Source of the DNA: Gammaproteobacteria bacterium
GTDB lineage: Bacteria > Pseudomonadota > Gammaproteobacteria > SZUA-152
DNA: 64,000 bases
Assembly: GCA_013152545.1 (NCBI GenBank)
Contig: JAADGF010000055.1
Location: forward strand, 42,626-106,625
Reading direction: 5' to 3'
In this document: in pieces, positions 37,973-46,476 of the stretch
Position numbering within the stretch: position 1 is the stretch's first letter
Layout of the letters: every line of letters starts with the position of its first letter
Program-made: the position numbers and the translations under genes
Notes under the pieces: generated by a model
The model's input: only the letters and a program-made list of their open reading frames with translations
Told to the model about the DNA's origin: nothing
The model's database searches: none

Positions 37973-38659
37973 TTATAACATTTGCATTAACGTCATAATT
38001 TGCGGATTAATTCCAAATAAAGCCCCAATGGCAGATATTAAAGCAAATAAAGGCGGCATTAAAACCCAAGCTAACGCACCAGTAATGAATAAAAACAACA
38101 GGATAATAAGTCCATAAGGCTCCAGTTGATTGTATTTCCAGGCAAGCGGGCCGGGCAATACGCTGGATACAATCCTACCCCCATCCAGCGGTGGTAACGG
38201 TAATAAATTTAACACCATTAACCCGCAATTGATTAGGATTCCCATAAACCCCATATACATCAATGGCATTGAAAAATAACTACCCCCTGCCGGTATTAAA
38301 ATCGCTATTTTCATAACAACTGCCCACCCAATTGCCATTAATAAATTAGCAGCGGGCCCCGCAACCGCGACAAAAGCCACATCACGTTTGGGCCGTTTAA
38401 GGTTTTCCCAAGTAATAGGGACTGGCTTCGCCCAACCGAAAAGAAACCCTCCCAACCAAAATATCGCTACCGGTACCAGCACTGTGCCAATAGGATCAAT
38501 GTGCTTGACGGGATTCAACGTTAACCGCCCCATCATCATCGCAGTGGGATCACCCAGGCGCTTTGCCACCCAGCCATGGGCCACCTCATGAACGGTTATA
38601 GCGAATAAGATCGGAATAGCCGCTACAACAAAAAATTGAATTTTACCCAGCTCTCCCAT
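37973..38659 (-). CDS. Site-2 protease family intramembrane metalloprotease (peptidase M50)
   Basis: Integral-membrane protein of 228 aa with five or six hydrophobic segments. The zinc-binding motif HEVAHG is in AITVHEVAHGWVAKRLGD (about residue 24), and the second metal-site motif NLLPLPPLDGGRIV contains the conserved Asp (about residue 159). This is the short, single-domain group without PDZ insertion (S2P-M50 like YwhC). The physiological substrate is unknown. It lies upstream of trpS on the same strand, an arrangement seen in other gammaproteobacteria. Confidence 0.93.
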   Translation of the reverse strand: MGELGKIQFFVVAAIPILFAITVHEVAHGWVAKRLGDPTAMMMGRLTLNPVKHIDPIGTVLVPVAIFWLGGFLFGWAKPVPITWENLKRPKRDVAFVAVAGPAANLLMAIGWAVVMKIAILIPAGGSYFSMPLMYMGFMGILINCGLMVLNLLPLPPLDGGRIVSSVLPGPLAWKYNQLEPYGLIILLFLFITGALAWVLMPPLFALISAIGALFGINPQIMTLMQML

Positions 38660-39046
38660 AAAAGGAATTGTAACTGCTTTACACAGCCCCGTCGCCTTTG
38701 CATTTCTTTATTAGATTAAATCGCTACACAACAGCAACACACCTCCACCCCAGATCAATTATAAAATAAACGCCATACCCACTTTAAAAAGCATTTATAC
38801 AATCACGAATAATCTGCTTCCTGCCATTAAAATTGCCACTCAATACCGAAGCAAGCCGTCGAAATCATAAACCATTAACCTAAATTCATCAGTTAACGTT
38901 GCCAAGTGATCAAAACTCAGCATAATGACGTCCTAATTTATCCCTAGCAACGTTTAAGTAGGTGCTGGCAATAAATTAACTTGATTGACCTGGGATTTTA
39001 TTGAAAATGCTTGCATCACCTTTGCGAGTATTCGCTCCCAGCACGC
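38660..39046. other. Intergenic region, nothing recognised
   Basis: About 390 AT-rich bases between the M50 protease start and a transposase remnant. No gene, RNA or clear hairpin is supported. Confidence 0.4.
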
Positions 39047-39319
39047 TTAAGGGGGCAACTGCGGCGCAGCGGTTTTCAGATCATTAAAGAACGCCGCCAT
39101 TCGTCGGTAAATCACCTGCACTTGTTCTGCTTGAGCATGACGGCTAATGATCGTCATTTGTTTCTGACGACTTCCATAAATTAACCGACCAACACTACTC
39201 AACAACAGTGGTCGGCTCGTTATCGCTTCAGAGTATTTAGTCGGGTTAGCCAATCGAGAAAATAAACCCCACCAATTATACACTAGTGCCGCATCAGTAT
39301 TTGTTTGCCTTGGGCCCAA
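39047..39319 (-). pseudogene. C-terminal fragment of an IS1380-family transposase
   Basis: The frame reads ALVYNWWGLFSRLANPTKYS then EAITSRPLLLSSVGRLIYGS and QMTIISRHAQ, the characteristic end of IS1380-type DDE transposases (pattern YNWW...RLAxPxxxxEAxTSRPLLLxxVGR). The catalytic N-terminal part is missing, with only noncoding sequence upstream. No terminal inverted repeat was found. It is an old, dead insertion that marks the left side of the cobalamin region. Confidence 0.75.
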
Positions 39320-39736
39320 AAGAGTATGATGTTGGCGCGTAATTGGAGGTGTGCTGAAATTGTTCTGCTATTCGAAAACAGGTGTAAAACCTGCTCTTGT
39401 TTTTCAGTTAACGTTATTTTTACCGGGAATATAGCTAAAACAAAATGTCCTTATTCATATCAGAAGGTTGATTATAGCTCTTAATTGAACACCTTAATTA
39501 AAGGATGCGACACTACCGCCCACATGCTGTCGTGCGAACGTCAATGGCACAGAATCTAAACGATTTCTTAGCGTATTTTACTCTCATCCGTAAGGATAAT
39601 CCGCTGTCGTCCATTCGCTAATCAAAAAACATCCTAAAAAAATCATTTATCGCCAGCATCATCGCCGCTCTCGCGACGATTCAACTGATTAGTTTAAGTT
39701 CAACGGCGAAATCACCGCATTTCGGTTTCTCATCGC

Positions 39737-39765
39737 TTGACACGTAAGCCAACCCACATTAGAGT
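39737..39765 (+). promoter_or_regulatory. Candidate sigma-70 promoter of the cobalamin operon
   Basis: A perfect -35 box TTGACA (39737-39742) and a fair -10 box TAGAGT (39760-39765) are 17 bases apart. Transcription would start near 39772, a few bases before the riboswitch. Confidence 0.6.
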
Positions 39766-39774
39766 TTGCCACTG

Positions 39775-39985
39775 CTTCAGGTGTCCCAAGGGTATCCTAC
39801 CCACGGGATGAAACGGGAAGCCGGTGCGCACTGGTAATCACCAGCGCAATTCCGGCACTGCCCCCGCAACGGTAAGCGAGTATCGGCGAATCACACAGCC
39901 ACTGCGTTTCAGCGTGGGAAGGCGTTCCGTCAGGCTTAACCAGCCACTCGTGAGTCCGGAGACCGGCCTGACGCGGTTGGTTGGT
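39775..39985 (+). ncRNA. Cobalamin (adenosylcobalamin-type) riboswitch
   Basis: Clear class-defining segments in order: AAACGGGAAGCCGGTGCG, the matching TTCCGGCACTGCCCCCGCAA, GGTAAGCG, the B12 box AGCCACTG (39897-39904), GGGAAGGCG, and GTGAGTCCGGAGACCGGCCT. These match the conserved core and L5-L13 pairing elements of the cobalamin riboswitch. It sits upstream of btuR and the whole cobalamin cluster and should repress it when the cofactor is plentiful. Downstream, AACAGGCAGTTTTCCTGTTT with a T-rich tail (about 40010-40046) could be the terminator of the expression platform, and a stem CACGACAA/TTGTCGTG lies at about 40072-40092. Confidence 0.95.
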
Positions 39986-40153
39986 ATTGCGGAGGGCGAT
40001 ACTGCGGCTAACAGGCAGTTTTCCTGTTTCCGTTTGTTTTTTCCTCCATGTGCTTGAACCTCACATTCTGAACACGACAACTTATTTGTCGTGACAGAAC
40101 AGTAATAACTTGAATGTTTCAAGTATGCGCATGAGTATGTCCGGAGGAAAATA

Positions 40154-40291
40154 ATGAAACGTTGTACCCTACTCACTGGCTATCAACTATCAAGTGTTTG
40201 TGTTAGCCCTACTGCCAGGTTGGTATTACCCCACTTAGTACCTGTAATACCCTGCCTGTCTTTTTCGCGCCCAATTGGTTTTTCAGGATAA
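40154..40291 (+). CDS. Short ORF (45 aa) between the riboswitch and btuR
   Basis: An ATG ten bases after a strong ribosome-binding site (CCGGAGGA) opens a 45-codon frame starting MKRCTLLTGYQLSSVCVS and ending five bases before the btuR ATG. The peptide is Cys-, Pro- and Val-rich and matches nothing I know. The position fits either a leader ORF coupling translation to btuR, or the stump of a deleted gene such as a B12 receptor or cobalt transporter that normally follows this riboswitch. Evidence is only the SD site and spacing. Confidence 0.35.
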   Translation: MKRCTLLTGYQLSSVCVSPTARLVLPHLVPVIPCLSFSRPIGFSG

Positions 40292-40295
40292 CAGC

Positions 40296-40901
40296 ATGAG
40301 TAGCAGCGACCGGGAACAGCGCCACCAAAACCGTATGCAACGTAAAAAAACGGTCGTGGATGCTGCTATCGCCCGTGCAGATCGTCATCAAGGCCTACTG
40401 CTAGTGCTTACAGGTAACGGCAAAGGTAAATCCAGCTCGGCATTCGGCATGGCAGCGCGCGCTCTGGGCCACGACATGAAGGTGGGGGTAGCGCAATTTA
40501 TCAAGGGCTGCTCAAATACGGGTGAAGAAGGTTTTTTCCGTCGCCAACCTGGAGTGGTTTGGCATGTGCTTGGCGAAGGCTTTACCTGGGAAACCCAAAA
40601 CCTTGCGCGCGATACGGCTACCGCACAACACGGTTGGAGCATCGCACAAACGATGCTGCATGATGCATCGCTAGGACTGGTCATTCTCGACGAACTGACC
40701 TATCCACTCAAATATGGCTGGCTCAAAATCGAATCCGTACTGGCCGATCTCCAGGCCCGTCCCCCTATGCAACATGTGGTTATCACTGGCCGCGCCGCAC
40801 CCGAAGCACTTTGCGAGGCAGCCGACACGGTTACTGAACTACGTGATGTTAAACATGCGTTTCGCGCCGGGGTACAGGCACAGAAGGGAATTGATTTATG
40901 A
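40296..40901 (+). CDS. btuR: Cob(I)yrinic acid a,c-diamide adenosyltransferase
   Basis: ATP:corrinoid adenosyltransferase (CobO/BtuR/CobA type) that attaches the 5'-deoxyadenosyl group to cob(I)alamin precursors. The P-loop GNGKGKSSSAFGMAARALGH lies near residue 45, and GVAQFIKGCSNTGEE, then LVILDELTYPLKYGWL and HVVITGRAAPEAL follow, as in the family. I take the ATG at 40296 (201 aa) after CAGGATAA; an upstream TTG at 40275 is in frame but overlaps the small ORF. Its stop overlaps the cbiA start by four bases (ATGA). It is the first gene of the operon behind the riboswitch. Confidence 0.95.
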   Translation: MSSSDREQRHQNRMQRKKTVVDAAIARADRHQGLLLVLTGNGKGKSSSAFGMAARALGHDMKVGVAQFIKGCSNTGEEGFFRRQPGVVWHVLGEGFTWETQNLARDTATAQHGWSIAQTMLHDASLGLVILDELTYPLKYGWLKIESVLADLQARPPMQHVVITGRAAPEALCEAADTVTELRDVKHAFRAGVQAQKGIDL

Positions 40902-42208
40902 GGGAATGCCCTGCACTGTTTGTCGCTGCACCGGCCTCCGGCCAAGGTAAAACCACCATTACTGCCGCACTTGCACGCTTCCATCGTCATCAGGGACGTA
41001 AAGTACGAGTCTTTAAAACCGGTCCTGATTTTCTCGATCCGATGATTCTTGAGCAAGCGTCAGGTACGCCGGTGTATCAGCTTGATCTGTGGATGGGTGG
41101 CGAAGCACATTGCCGTCAGCTTTTGTATGAGGCGGCAAATGATACCGATTTGATATTAATCGAAGGCGTTATGGGTTTGTTCGATGGTGACTGTTCCGGC
41201 GCCGATCTCGCCATACTGTTTGGCATTCCGGTCCTTGCGGTCATTGATGGCAGCGCCATGGCACAAACGTTCGGCGCGGTGGCACTGGGGCTGGCAACGT
41301 ACCGCACCGAACTTGCCTTCGCCGGGGTATTCGCCAACCGTGTGGCGAACCAGCATCACTATCAGATGCTTACCGAAAGCTTGCCACCGGGCATCGCGGC
41401 TTTCGGCTGGCTGGCGAAAAATGCAGACATTTCGCTGCCTGATCGCCACCTGGGTCTGGTGCAGGCAACAGAAATTGGCGATCTCGACAGCCGTCTCAAC
41501 CAAGCTGCCGCAGCACTCCATAGTGTTAATAACAGCCTGCCATTGCCTGTAACATTTACGCCCGCAGCGGCCACGGCCACCGCAGCACTTAACATTCTGC
41601 CATTGCAAGGCAGGCACATTGCCGTGGCGCGCGACAGCGCGTTTGCATTTTTGTACCGCGCCAATCTCGATCTGTTGCGTGCACTGGGGGCGAAACTGAT
41701 ATTTTTCTCACCTCTCAGCGACACGGCATTGCCCACCGCTGACGCACTGTATTTACCGGGCGGTTATCCCGAACTGCATCTCGATCAACTTGCATCCAAT
41801 CACACCATGAAAACGGCTATTCGTGCTCACCATACCATGGGCAAACCCATTGTTGCCGAATGCGGTGGCATGCTGTATTTGTCAGAATCGCTCACCGATG
41901 CACAGGGCGCTAGCGCTGACATGGTAGGGTTACTGCCAGGGCAGGCCACGATGCAGAATAAACTGGCTAATCTCGGGCTGCATCATGTTGCGCTACCCGA
42001 AGGGCTGTTACGCGGTCATACGTATCATTATTCACAGTTGCAAAGCTCACTTACCCCTATCGCCTGGAGCGACGCCGCACGCGCGGGGCGACGCGGAGAA
42101 CCCGTCTATCGAGAGGGCCAATTGCACGCGTCTTATTTGCATCTGTATTTTCCGTCTAACCCTAATGCAGTGGCACAACTGTTCGCAGCATCACCGTTAT
42201 CAAGCTAA
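40898..42208 (+). CDS. cbiA: Cobyrinic acid a,c-diamide synthase
   Basis: ATP- and glutamine-dependent amidation of carboxylates a and c of cobyrinate. The 436 aa protein has an N-terminal P-loop ATPase part (APASGQGKTTITAALARFHR) with FKTGPDFLDPMILEQASG, LIEGVMGLFDG, and a class I glutaminase domain with YLPGGYPELHLDQLA and the nucleophile Cys in PIVAECGGMLYLSE, plus the HASYLH His near the end. It is called CobB in the aerobic nomenclature; because the cluster is of the cobalt-early type I use CbiA. Confidence 0.95.
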   Translation: MRECPALFVAAPASGQGKTTITAALARFHRHQGRKVRVFKTGPDFLDPMILEQASGTPVYQLDLWMGGEAHCRQLLYEAANDTDLILIEGVMGLFDGDCSGADLAILFGIPVLAVIDGSAMAQTFGAVALGLATYRTELAFAGVFANRVANQHHYQMLTESLPPGIAAFGWLAKNADISLPDRHLGLVQATEIGDLDSRLNQAAAALHSVNNSLPLPVTFTPAAATATAALNILPLQGRHIAVARDSAFAFLYRANLDLLRALGAKLIFFSPLSDTALPTADALYLPGGYPELHLDQLASNHTMKTAIRAHHTMGKPIVAECGGMLYLSESLTDAQGASADMVGLLPGQATMQNKLANLGLHHVALPEGLLRGHTYHYSQLQSSLTPIAWSDAARAGRRGEPVYREGQLHASYLHLYFPSNPNAVAQLFAASPLSS

Positions 42209-42294
42209 ATTACCCGCAGCACTCTAATTGGCAAAACGTTAACGTACATAATGCACACCAAGGTCATTTAATATTAATCAAAAAGGAGAACACC

Positions 42295-42951
42295 ATGCAC
42301 ATCGAACCTGGGCTCATCGCACAAACCAAGGTCATACTCGCCAATGTTTCAGCGCTCGGCGTTTTGGGATACTATGCGAAAGACGTGCTCAAACAACCGG
42401 CAGACATTGTTCGCACACTACTCGCCGCGTTATTTTTCTCGCTGTTCATGCAGAGCTTTCATGTGTCCGTAGGGCCATCTGAATTGCACTTTGTCGGCGC
42501 AATGGTAATGTATCTTACACTCGGATTCCTGCCCACGCTGCTCGGGTTTGGACTGGGACTGTTATTGCAAGGACTGTTGTTTGACCCGATGGATCTGCCA
42601 CACCTGGCGGTTAACTCGTTATCACTGGTGTTGCCGCTCATCGCAGTACACTACACCTTAGGCCGTAAACTACGCCAGATAAGCAAGGATCATCGCCTCA
42701 GTTGGGGAGCAATTCTCAAACTCGACGCAATGTATTATAGCGGCGTTACCGCCATGGTCGGCTTTTGGCTGCTACTTGCTGACGCGGCGACACCCTTTGC
42801 TGCCTGGGCCGCCTTCGCGTCTTCATATTTGCTGATTGTGGCTGTTGAGCCGGTATTCACTTACGGCGTGGTACGTCTGCTAAAGCGTTATGAACACACA
42901 CGACTGGTCGATCTCTGCTTTGCCGTAAAACCACTGCGATTGGTCGACTAA
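42295..42951 (+). CDS. CbiM-like cobalt-transport membrane protein
   Basis: Membrane protein of 218 aa with six or seven hydrophobic segments. It begins MHIEPGLIAQTK; the extreme N terminus MHI-E/G is the known metal-binding segment of CbiM/NikM transport components. The segments SFHVSVGPSELHFVGAMVMY and LGFGLGLLLQGLLF also fit this family (Ser-x-His-x-Ser and Gly-rich helices). It probably acts as the substrate-binding membrane subunit of an ECF-type or stand-alone cobalt importer. No CbiQ, CbiO or CbiN genes are nearby, so energising subunits must be elsewhere or it works alone. Strong SD AAAAAGGAG. Confidence 0.8.
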   Translation: MHIEPGLIAQTKVILANVSALGVLGYYAKDVLKQPADIVRTLLAALFFSLFMQSFHVSVGPSELHFVGAMVMYLTLGFLPTLLGFGLGLLLQGLLFDPMDLPHLAVNSLSLVLPLIAVHYTLGRKLRQISKDHRLSWGAILKLDAMYYSGVTAMVGFWLLLADAATPFAAWAAFASSYLLIVAVEPVFTYGVVRLLKRYEHTRLVDLCFAVKPLRLVD

Positions 42952-42953
42952 AT

Positions 42954-43757
42954 ATGGGAAAAGGTATGGGCAAGGTATGGTTCGTCGGTGCCGGGCCAGG
43001 TGACCCAGAACTCATTACAGTCAAAGGCCGTGATCTCATCAGCCGCGCCAACGCGATACTCTACGCCGGATCGTTGGTGTCAGCAGCAGCAATGCGATGG
43101 GCTACGACTAACTGCGAGATCGCCGATTCCAAAGGCATGACCCTAGAGGAAATTGCCGCTTGGCTCACCGCAAAAGCACAGGTGCACTGCACAGTGGTAC
43201 GCCTACAGACTGGTGACCCTACGCTCTATGGCGCATTGATCGAAATGACACAACCCCTGGACCGCGCTGGTATCGAGATCGGCGTAGTGCCCGGGGTTTC
43301 CTCTGCCATGGCCTCAGCAGCAACAGCCATGGAAAGCCTGACCTTACCCGAAGTAACACAAACGGTTATTTTCAGCCGCGTGGAGGGTCGCACCCCCATG
43401 CCGGAAGGTGAATCATTGCTCGAATTGGCAAAACATCACTGTACGCTGTGCCTGTTTCTCTCCATTACGTTATTGCGTACAATACAAAGTGAATTGCGGG
43501 CGGCAGGCTGGCGTGAAGACACCCCCATAGTGGTAGTGCATAAAGCCAGTTGGCCCGATCAGGAAAAAATCATTCGTGGCACCCTCGCAGACATTCGCGA
43601 CCAATGCCGTGTCGAAAAAATTAACAGCCAAGCCATGATCATCATCAGTCCAACACTGGGCGCACGTCACTGGCCGAAACTGAAAAAATCAAAACTTTAT
43701 GATAAAACATTTAGCCATCGCTTTCGCAAAGCGGATAAAAAAGTAGCGGGGAATTAA
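42954..43757 (+). CDS. cbiF: Cobalt-precorrin-4 C11-methyltransferase
   Basis: SAM-dependent methyltransferase that methylates C11 of the corrin ring. The 267 aa protein shows the family N-terminal motif VWFVGAGPGDPELITVKG, RLQTGDPTLYGALIEMTQPL, VPGVSSAMASAATAM, LPEVTQTVIFSRVEGRTPMP and VVHKASWPDQEKIIRGTLAD, all typical of CbiF/CobM. Start may be the ATG at 42954 or 42966, the latter after GGGAAAAGG. Its stop overlaps the next gene by one base (TAATG). Residues after 240 are a short basic tail. Confidence 0.95.
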   Translation: MGKGMGKVWFVGAGPGDPELITVKGRDLISRANAILYAGSLVSAAAMRWATTNCEIADSKGMTLEEIAAWLTAKAQVHCTVVRLQTGDPTLYGALIEMTQPLDRAGIEIGVVPGVSSAMASAATAMESLTLPEVTQTVIFSRVEGRTPMPEGESLLELAKHHCTLCLFLSITLLRTIQSELRAAGWREDTPIVVVHKASWPDQEKIIRGTLADIRDQCRVEKINSQAMIIISPTLGARHWPKLKKSKLYDKTFSHRFRKADKKVAGN

Positions 43758-44641
43758 TGATGAAAACCACGATTCTATTAGTCGGCCACGGTTCGCGCCA
43801 TACCGCCGGCAATACCGAAATCAATACATTTGCCAAACACTGGGCCAGTAAAAACCCGCAATGGCACATCGACACTTGCTTCATTGAATTCGCCGATATT
43901 ATGCTCGATCAAGGACTCGACAACGCCGCAAAACACGCGCCGAAAGTCATTATTGTGCCACTGATTCTCAATGCCGCAGGCCACGTCAAAATGGAAATTC
44001 CGCACCACATTGACAAAGCACGCAAGCGGCACCCATCAGTTGAGTTTATCTATGCACGTCACCTTGGCGCTTCGAATCAGATTCTATCGATTCTAAAACG
44101 CAACCTGCGTAAAGTGCTCGTACAAATGGATGTTCCAGACCCTAAAACCACCGGGGTTATTTTACTGGGGCGAGGCTCATCTGATCGTATTGCCAATGGC
44201 GAGGTTGCCAAAATGGCGCGTTGGTTATTTGAGGAAAGCGACCACGAGTGCATCGACATTGCTTTTACCGGCATTACCCATCCCCGCTTAGAGAGTGTCG
44301 TGCAGCGTCATGTAACGCTGGGCATGACCCAAATCGCCATCCTGCCCTACTACCTGTTTACCGGCACGCTGATTGAGCGCATTAAGCGCCAGGTGGTGCG
44401 TTTGCAAGCACAATATCCCCGATTAGCCCTTGCGCATGGCCACTATTTTGGCTTTGAAGACGAGATTTATGCACTGCTCAACAACCGCGTGCTTGAGGCA
44501 CTGGGTGACGCAAACAGCGGTGATAGCAACATGATGGAGTGCGATGGCTGTCAATATCGTTCCCTGGCGGAAGAACACGGCCAGGGTCATCATCACCATG
44601 AACCGACAAATACCGAAGGCAGCCAGGAGGCGGCCGCATGA
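43757..44641 (+). CDS. cbiX: Sirohydrochlorin cobaltochelatase, long form with CxxC and His-rich tail
   Basis: Inserts cobalt into sirohydrochlorin, the first committed step of the cobalt-early route. The 294 aa protein has two CbiX-type halves (ILLVGHGSRHTAGNTEINTF at the start; GVILLGRGSSDRIANGEVAK near 138) and VPLILNAAGHVKMEIPHHID with the metal-binding His. The C terminus has MECDGCQYR, matching the MxCxxC iron-sulphur motif known from long CbiX proteins, then GQGHHHH, a probable metal-storing tail. This layout resembles CbiX of Bacillus megaterium. Its stop overlaps cbiC (ATGA). Confidence 0.93.
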   Translation: MMKTTILLVGHGSRHTAGNTEINTFAKHWASKNPQWHIDTCFIEFADIMLDQGLDNAAKHAPKVIIVPLILNAAGHVKMEIPHHIDKARKRHPSVEFIYARHLGASNQILSILKRNLRKVLVQMDVPDPKTTGVILLGRGSSDRIANGEVAKMARWLFEESDHECIDIAFTGITHPRLESVVQRHVTLGMTQIAILPYYLFTGTLIERIKRQVVRLQAQYPRLALAHGHYFGFEDEIYALLNNRVLEALGDANSGDSNMMECDGCQYRSLAEEHGQGHHHHEPTNTEGSQEAAA

Positions 44642-45348
44642 ACAATACCGTCACCGAACAACTCACTCCGGCTGGCCAGAAAATCGAACACGATTCCTTT
44701 GCCATTGTTGATCGCGAGAGCGGAGCACATCACTACCGCGAGGCACAATGGCAGGTTGTCCGGCGTATGATACACGCGACGGCCGATTTTGAGTTCAACG
44801 GTTTAACCCGTTTCCAAGATCAGGCCATTGAGGCCGGGCTGAATGCCATTACAAGCGGCGCCAATATCGTTGCCGATGTAGAAATGATCTGTGTGGGTTT
44901 ATCGCAACCCCGCCTGGCACATTTTGGCGTGCGCACACATCATTTCATTGCCGATGCTGACGTTATCCGCCAAGCGAAATCGGATAACACCACGCGTGCA
45001 GTTCAAGCCATGCGCAAAGCTCAGCAACTGACACTGCTTGATGGCAGCATTACGGCAATTGGCAATGCACCCACCGCACTACTTGAAGTAGTGCGACTGA
45101 TTCGCGAAGAACAGCTTCGTCCTGCGCTCATTGTGGGGATGCCAGTGGGCTTTGTCTCTGCCGCTGAATCCAAAGCAGTTGTCAGTGAATTACGCGATAT
45201 CCCCTGGATCATCACCCACGGCCGCAAAGGTGGCTCAACACTGGTGGTGGCGGCAATCCATGCCTTGCTGGCGCTGGCCGAAGCACAGCAAGCATCTCGG
45301 CCCACAAATGCCCTAAGTAGCAATACTAACACAATAATACCTAAGTAA
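44638..45348 (+). CDS. cbiC: Cobalt-precorrin-8 methylmutase
   Basis: Moves the C11 methyl group to C12 to give cobyrinate. The 236 aa protein has the family core VRRMIHATADFEFNGLTRFQ with the active-site His, GANIVADVEMICVGLSQPRL, IGNAPTALLEVVRLIRE and PALIVGMPVGFVSAAESKAV, and ends in GRKGGSTLVVAAIHALLALA. All are standard for CbiC/CobH. The N-terminal 30 residues are a variable extension. It follows cbiX with a four-base overlap and precedes cbiD by 18 bases. Confidence 0.95.
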   Translation: MNNTVTEQLTPAGQKIEHDSFAIVDRESGAHHYREAQWQVVRRMIHATADFEFNGLTRFQDQAIEAGLNAITSGANIVADVEMICVGLSQPRLAHFGVRTHHFIADADVIRQAKSDNTTRAVQAMRKAQQLTLLDGSITAIGNAPTALLEVVRLIREEQLRPALIVGMPVGFVSAAESKAVVSELRDIPWIITHGRKGGSTLVVAAIHALLALAEAQQASRPTNALSSNTNTIIPK

Positions 45349-45366
45349 TAATGTATCATCGCCGTG

Positions 45367-46476
45367 ATGAAAAAAACCAAAAAAAAAGGTTCGCGCACTG
45401 GTTTCACTACCGGGGCCTGCGCAGCAGCAGCGGCCCGTGCTGCGACGCTGGGGCTGGTCGACGGTCAGGTGCCGAATAGCGTCGAATGTTTGCTGCCCAA
45501 CGGTCAGCAAGTGCATTTTACGGTAATCGATGGTCACCGTGATGATCATCGCGCTCATGCAGTAGTGGTTAAGGATGCTGGTGACGACCCCGACTGCACC
45601 CACGGCGCACACCTGACCGCTGATGTCTGCCTGCTGGCTGAAATACCGGGGCAAGTACTACTCAAAGGTGGCACTGGCGTCGGCACCATTACAATGGCCG
45701 GGCTGGGTTTGGCAGTCGGTGGTCCGGCTATCAATCCGGTACCACTACGTAACATCGAAGCTAACGTGCGTGCTGCCGCCGCAACGCTGCTCGACGAGCA
45801 AGGACTGGAAGTCACTATTTCGGTACCCGAAGGCGAAACCATGTCCCGGAAAACATTAAATGCCCGCCTTGGAATCGTCGGTGGCATTTCCATCCTTGGC
45901 ACCACGGGTATTGTTCGCCCCTACTCCACTGCAGCCTTCCGTGCTAGTGTTATCCAAGGCATTGAAGTCGCCGCTGCGCAAGGACAGAACAGCGTGGTAC
46001 TCACAACGGGTGGTCGTACGGAAAAATTTGTGATGAAAGCATTGCCTGAATTAGCATCCGCCTGTTTTGTACAAATGGGGGATTTCCTGAGCTATGCACT
46101 GGATACAGCAGTCAAGGAAGGTATTCGCCATGTAATCATCGGAGGCATGGTGGGCAAACTCACTAAAATGGCTCAAGGGGAAACCATTACCCACGCCGGA
46201 CGCGCTGAGGTCAACACCGGCCTACTGGCTGAACTGGCTCAGCACAGTGGTGCAGCAACGGACGTTTGCAACGACATCCGTCACGCTGAAACCGCCCGTT
46301 ATGCCGCCGAACGCATGACCGAACTGGGCTTGGCCGATGCATTTCATCATGCTTTGGCGCAACGCGTTGTGCACACCCTCGCTGAACGTTATCCGCGTAA
46401 ATTCACCTTAACCGTATTGGTGTGCGACTTTGACGGCAATAAAATCGCCACGGCACAAGGAAATGTTGATGCATGA
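45367..46476 (+). CDS. cbiD: Cobalt-precorrin-5B C1-methyltransferase
   Basis: Methylates C1 of cobalt-precorrin-5B; this enzyme is the hallmark of the cobalt-early pathway. The 369 aa protein begins with a basic stretch and SRTGFTTGACAAAAARAATL, then has ILLKGGTGVGTITMAGLGL-like residues (VLLKGGTGVGTITMAGLGL), NPVPLRNIEANVRAA, GIVGGISILGTTGIVRPYST and IIGGMVGKLTKMAQGETITH. I use the ATG at 45367; a GTG at 45364 directly precedes it. The stop overlaps the start of the next gene. Confidence 0.95.
   Translation: MKKTKKKGSRTGFTTGACAAAAARAATLGLVDGQVPNSVECLLPNGQQVHFTVIDGHRDDHRAHAVVVKDAGDDPDCTHGAHLTADVCLLAEIPGQVLLKGGTGVGTITMAGLGLAVGGPAINPVPLRNIEANVRAAAATLLDEQGLEVTISVPEGETMSRKTLNARLGIVGGISILGTTGIVRPYSTAAFRASVIQGIEVAAAQGQNSVVLTTGGRTEKFVMKALPELASACFVQMGDFLSYALDTAVKEGIRHVIIGGMVGKLTKMAQGETITHAGRAEVNTGLLAELAQHSGAATDVCNDIRHAETARYAAERMTELGLADAFHHALAQRVVHTLAERYPRKFTLTVLVCDFDGNKIATAQGNVDA

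Noticed and set aside
41156..41736. Long antisense frames inside cbiA and other cobalamin genes
   Set aside because: They are shadows of GC-richer coding sequence with no ribosome-binding site or family match.
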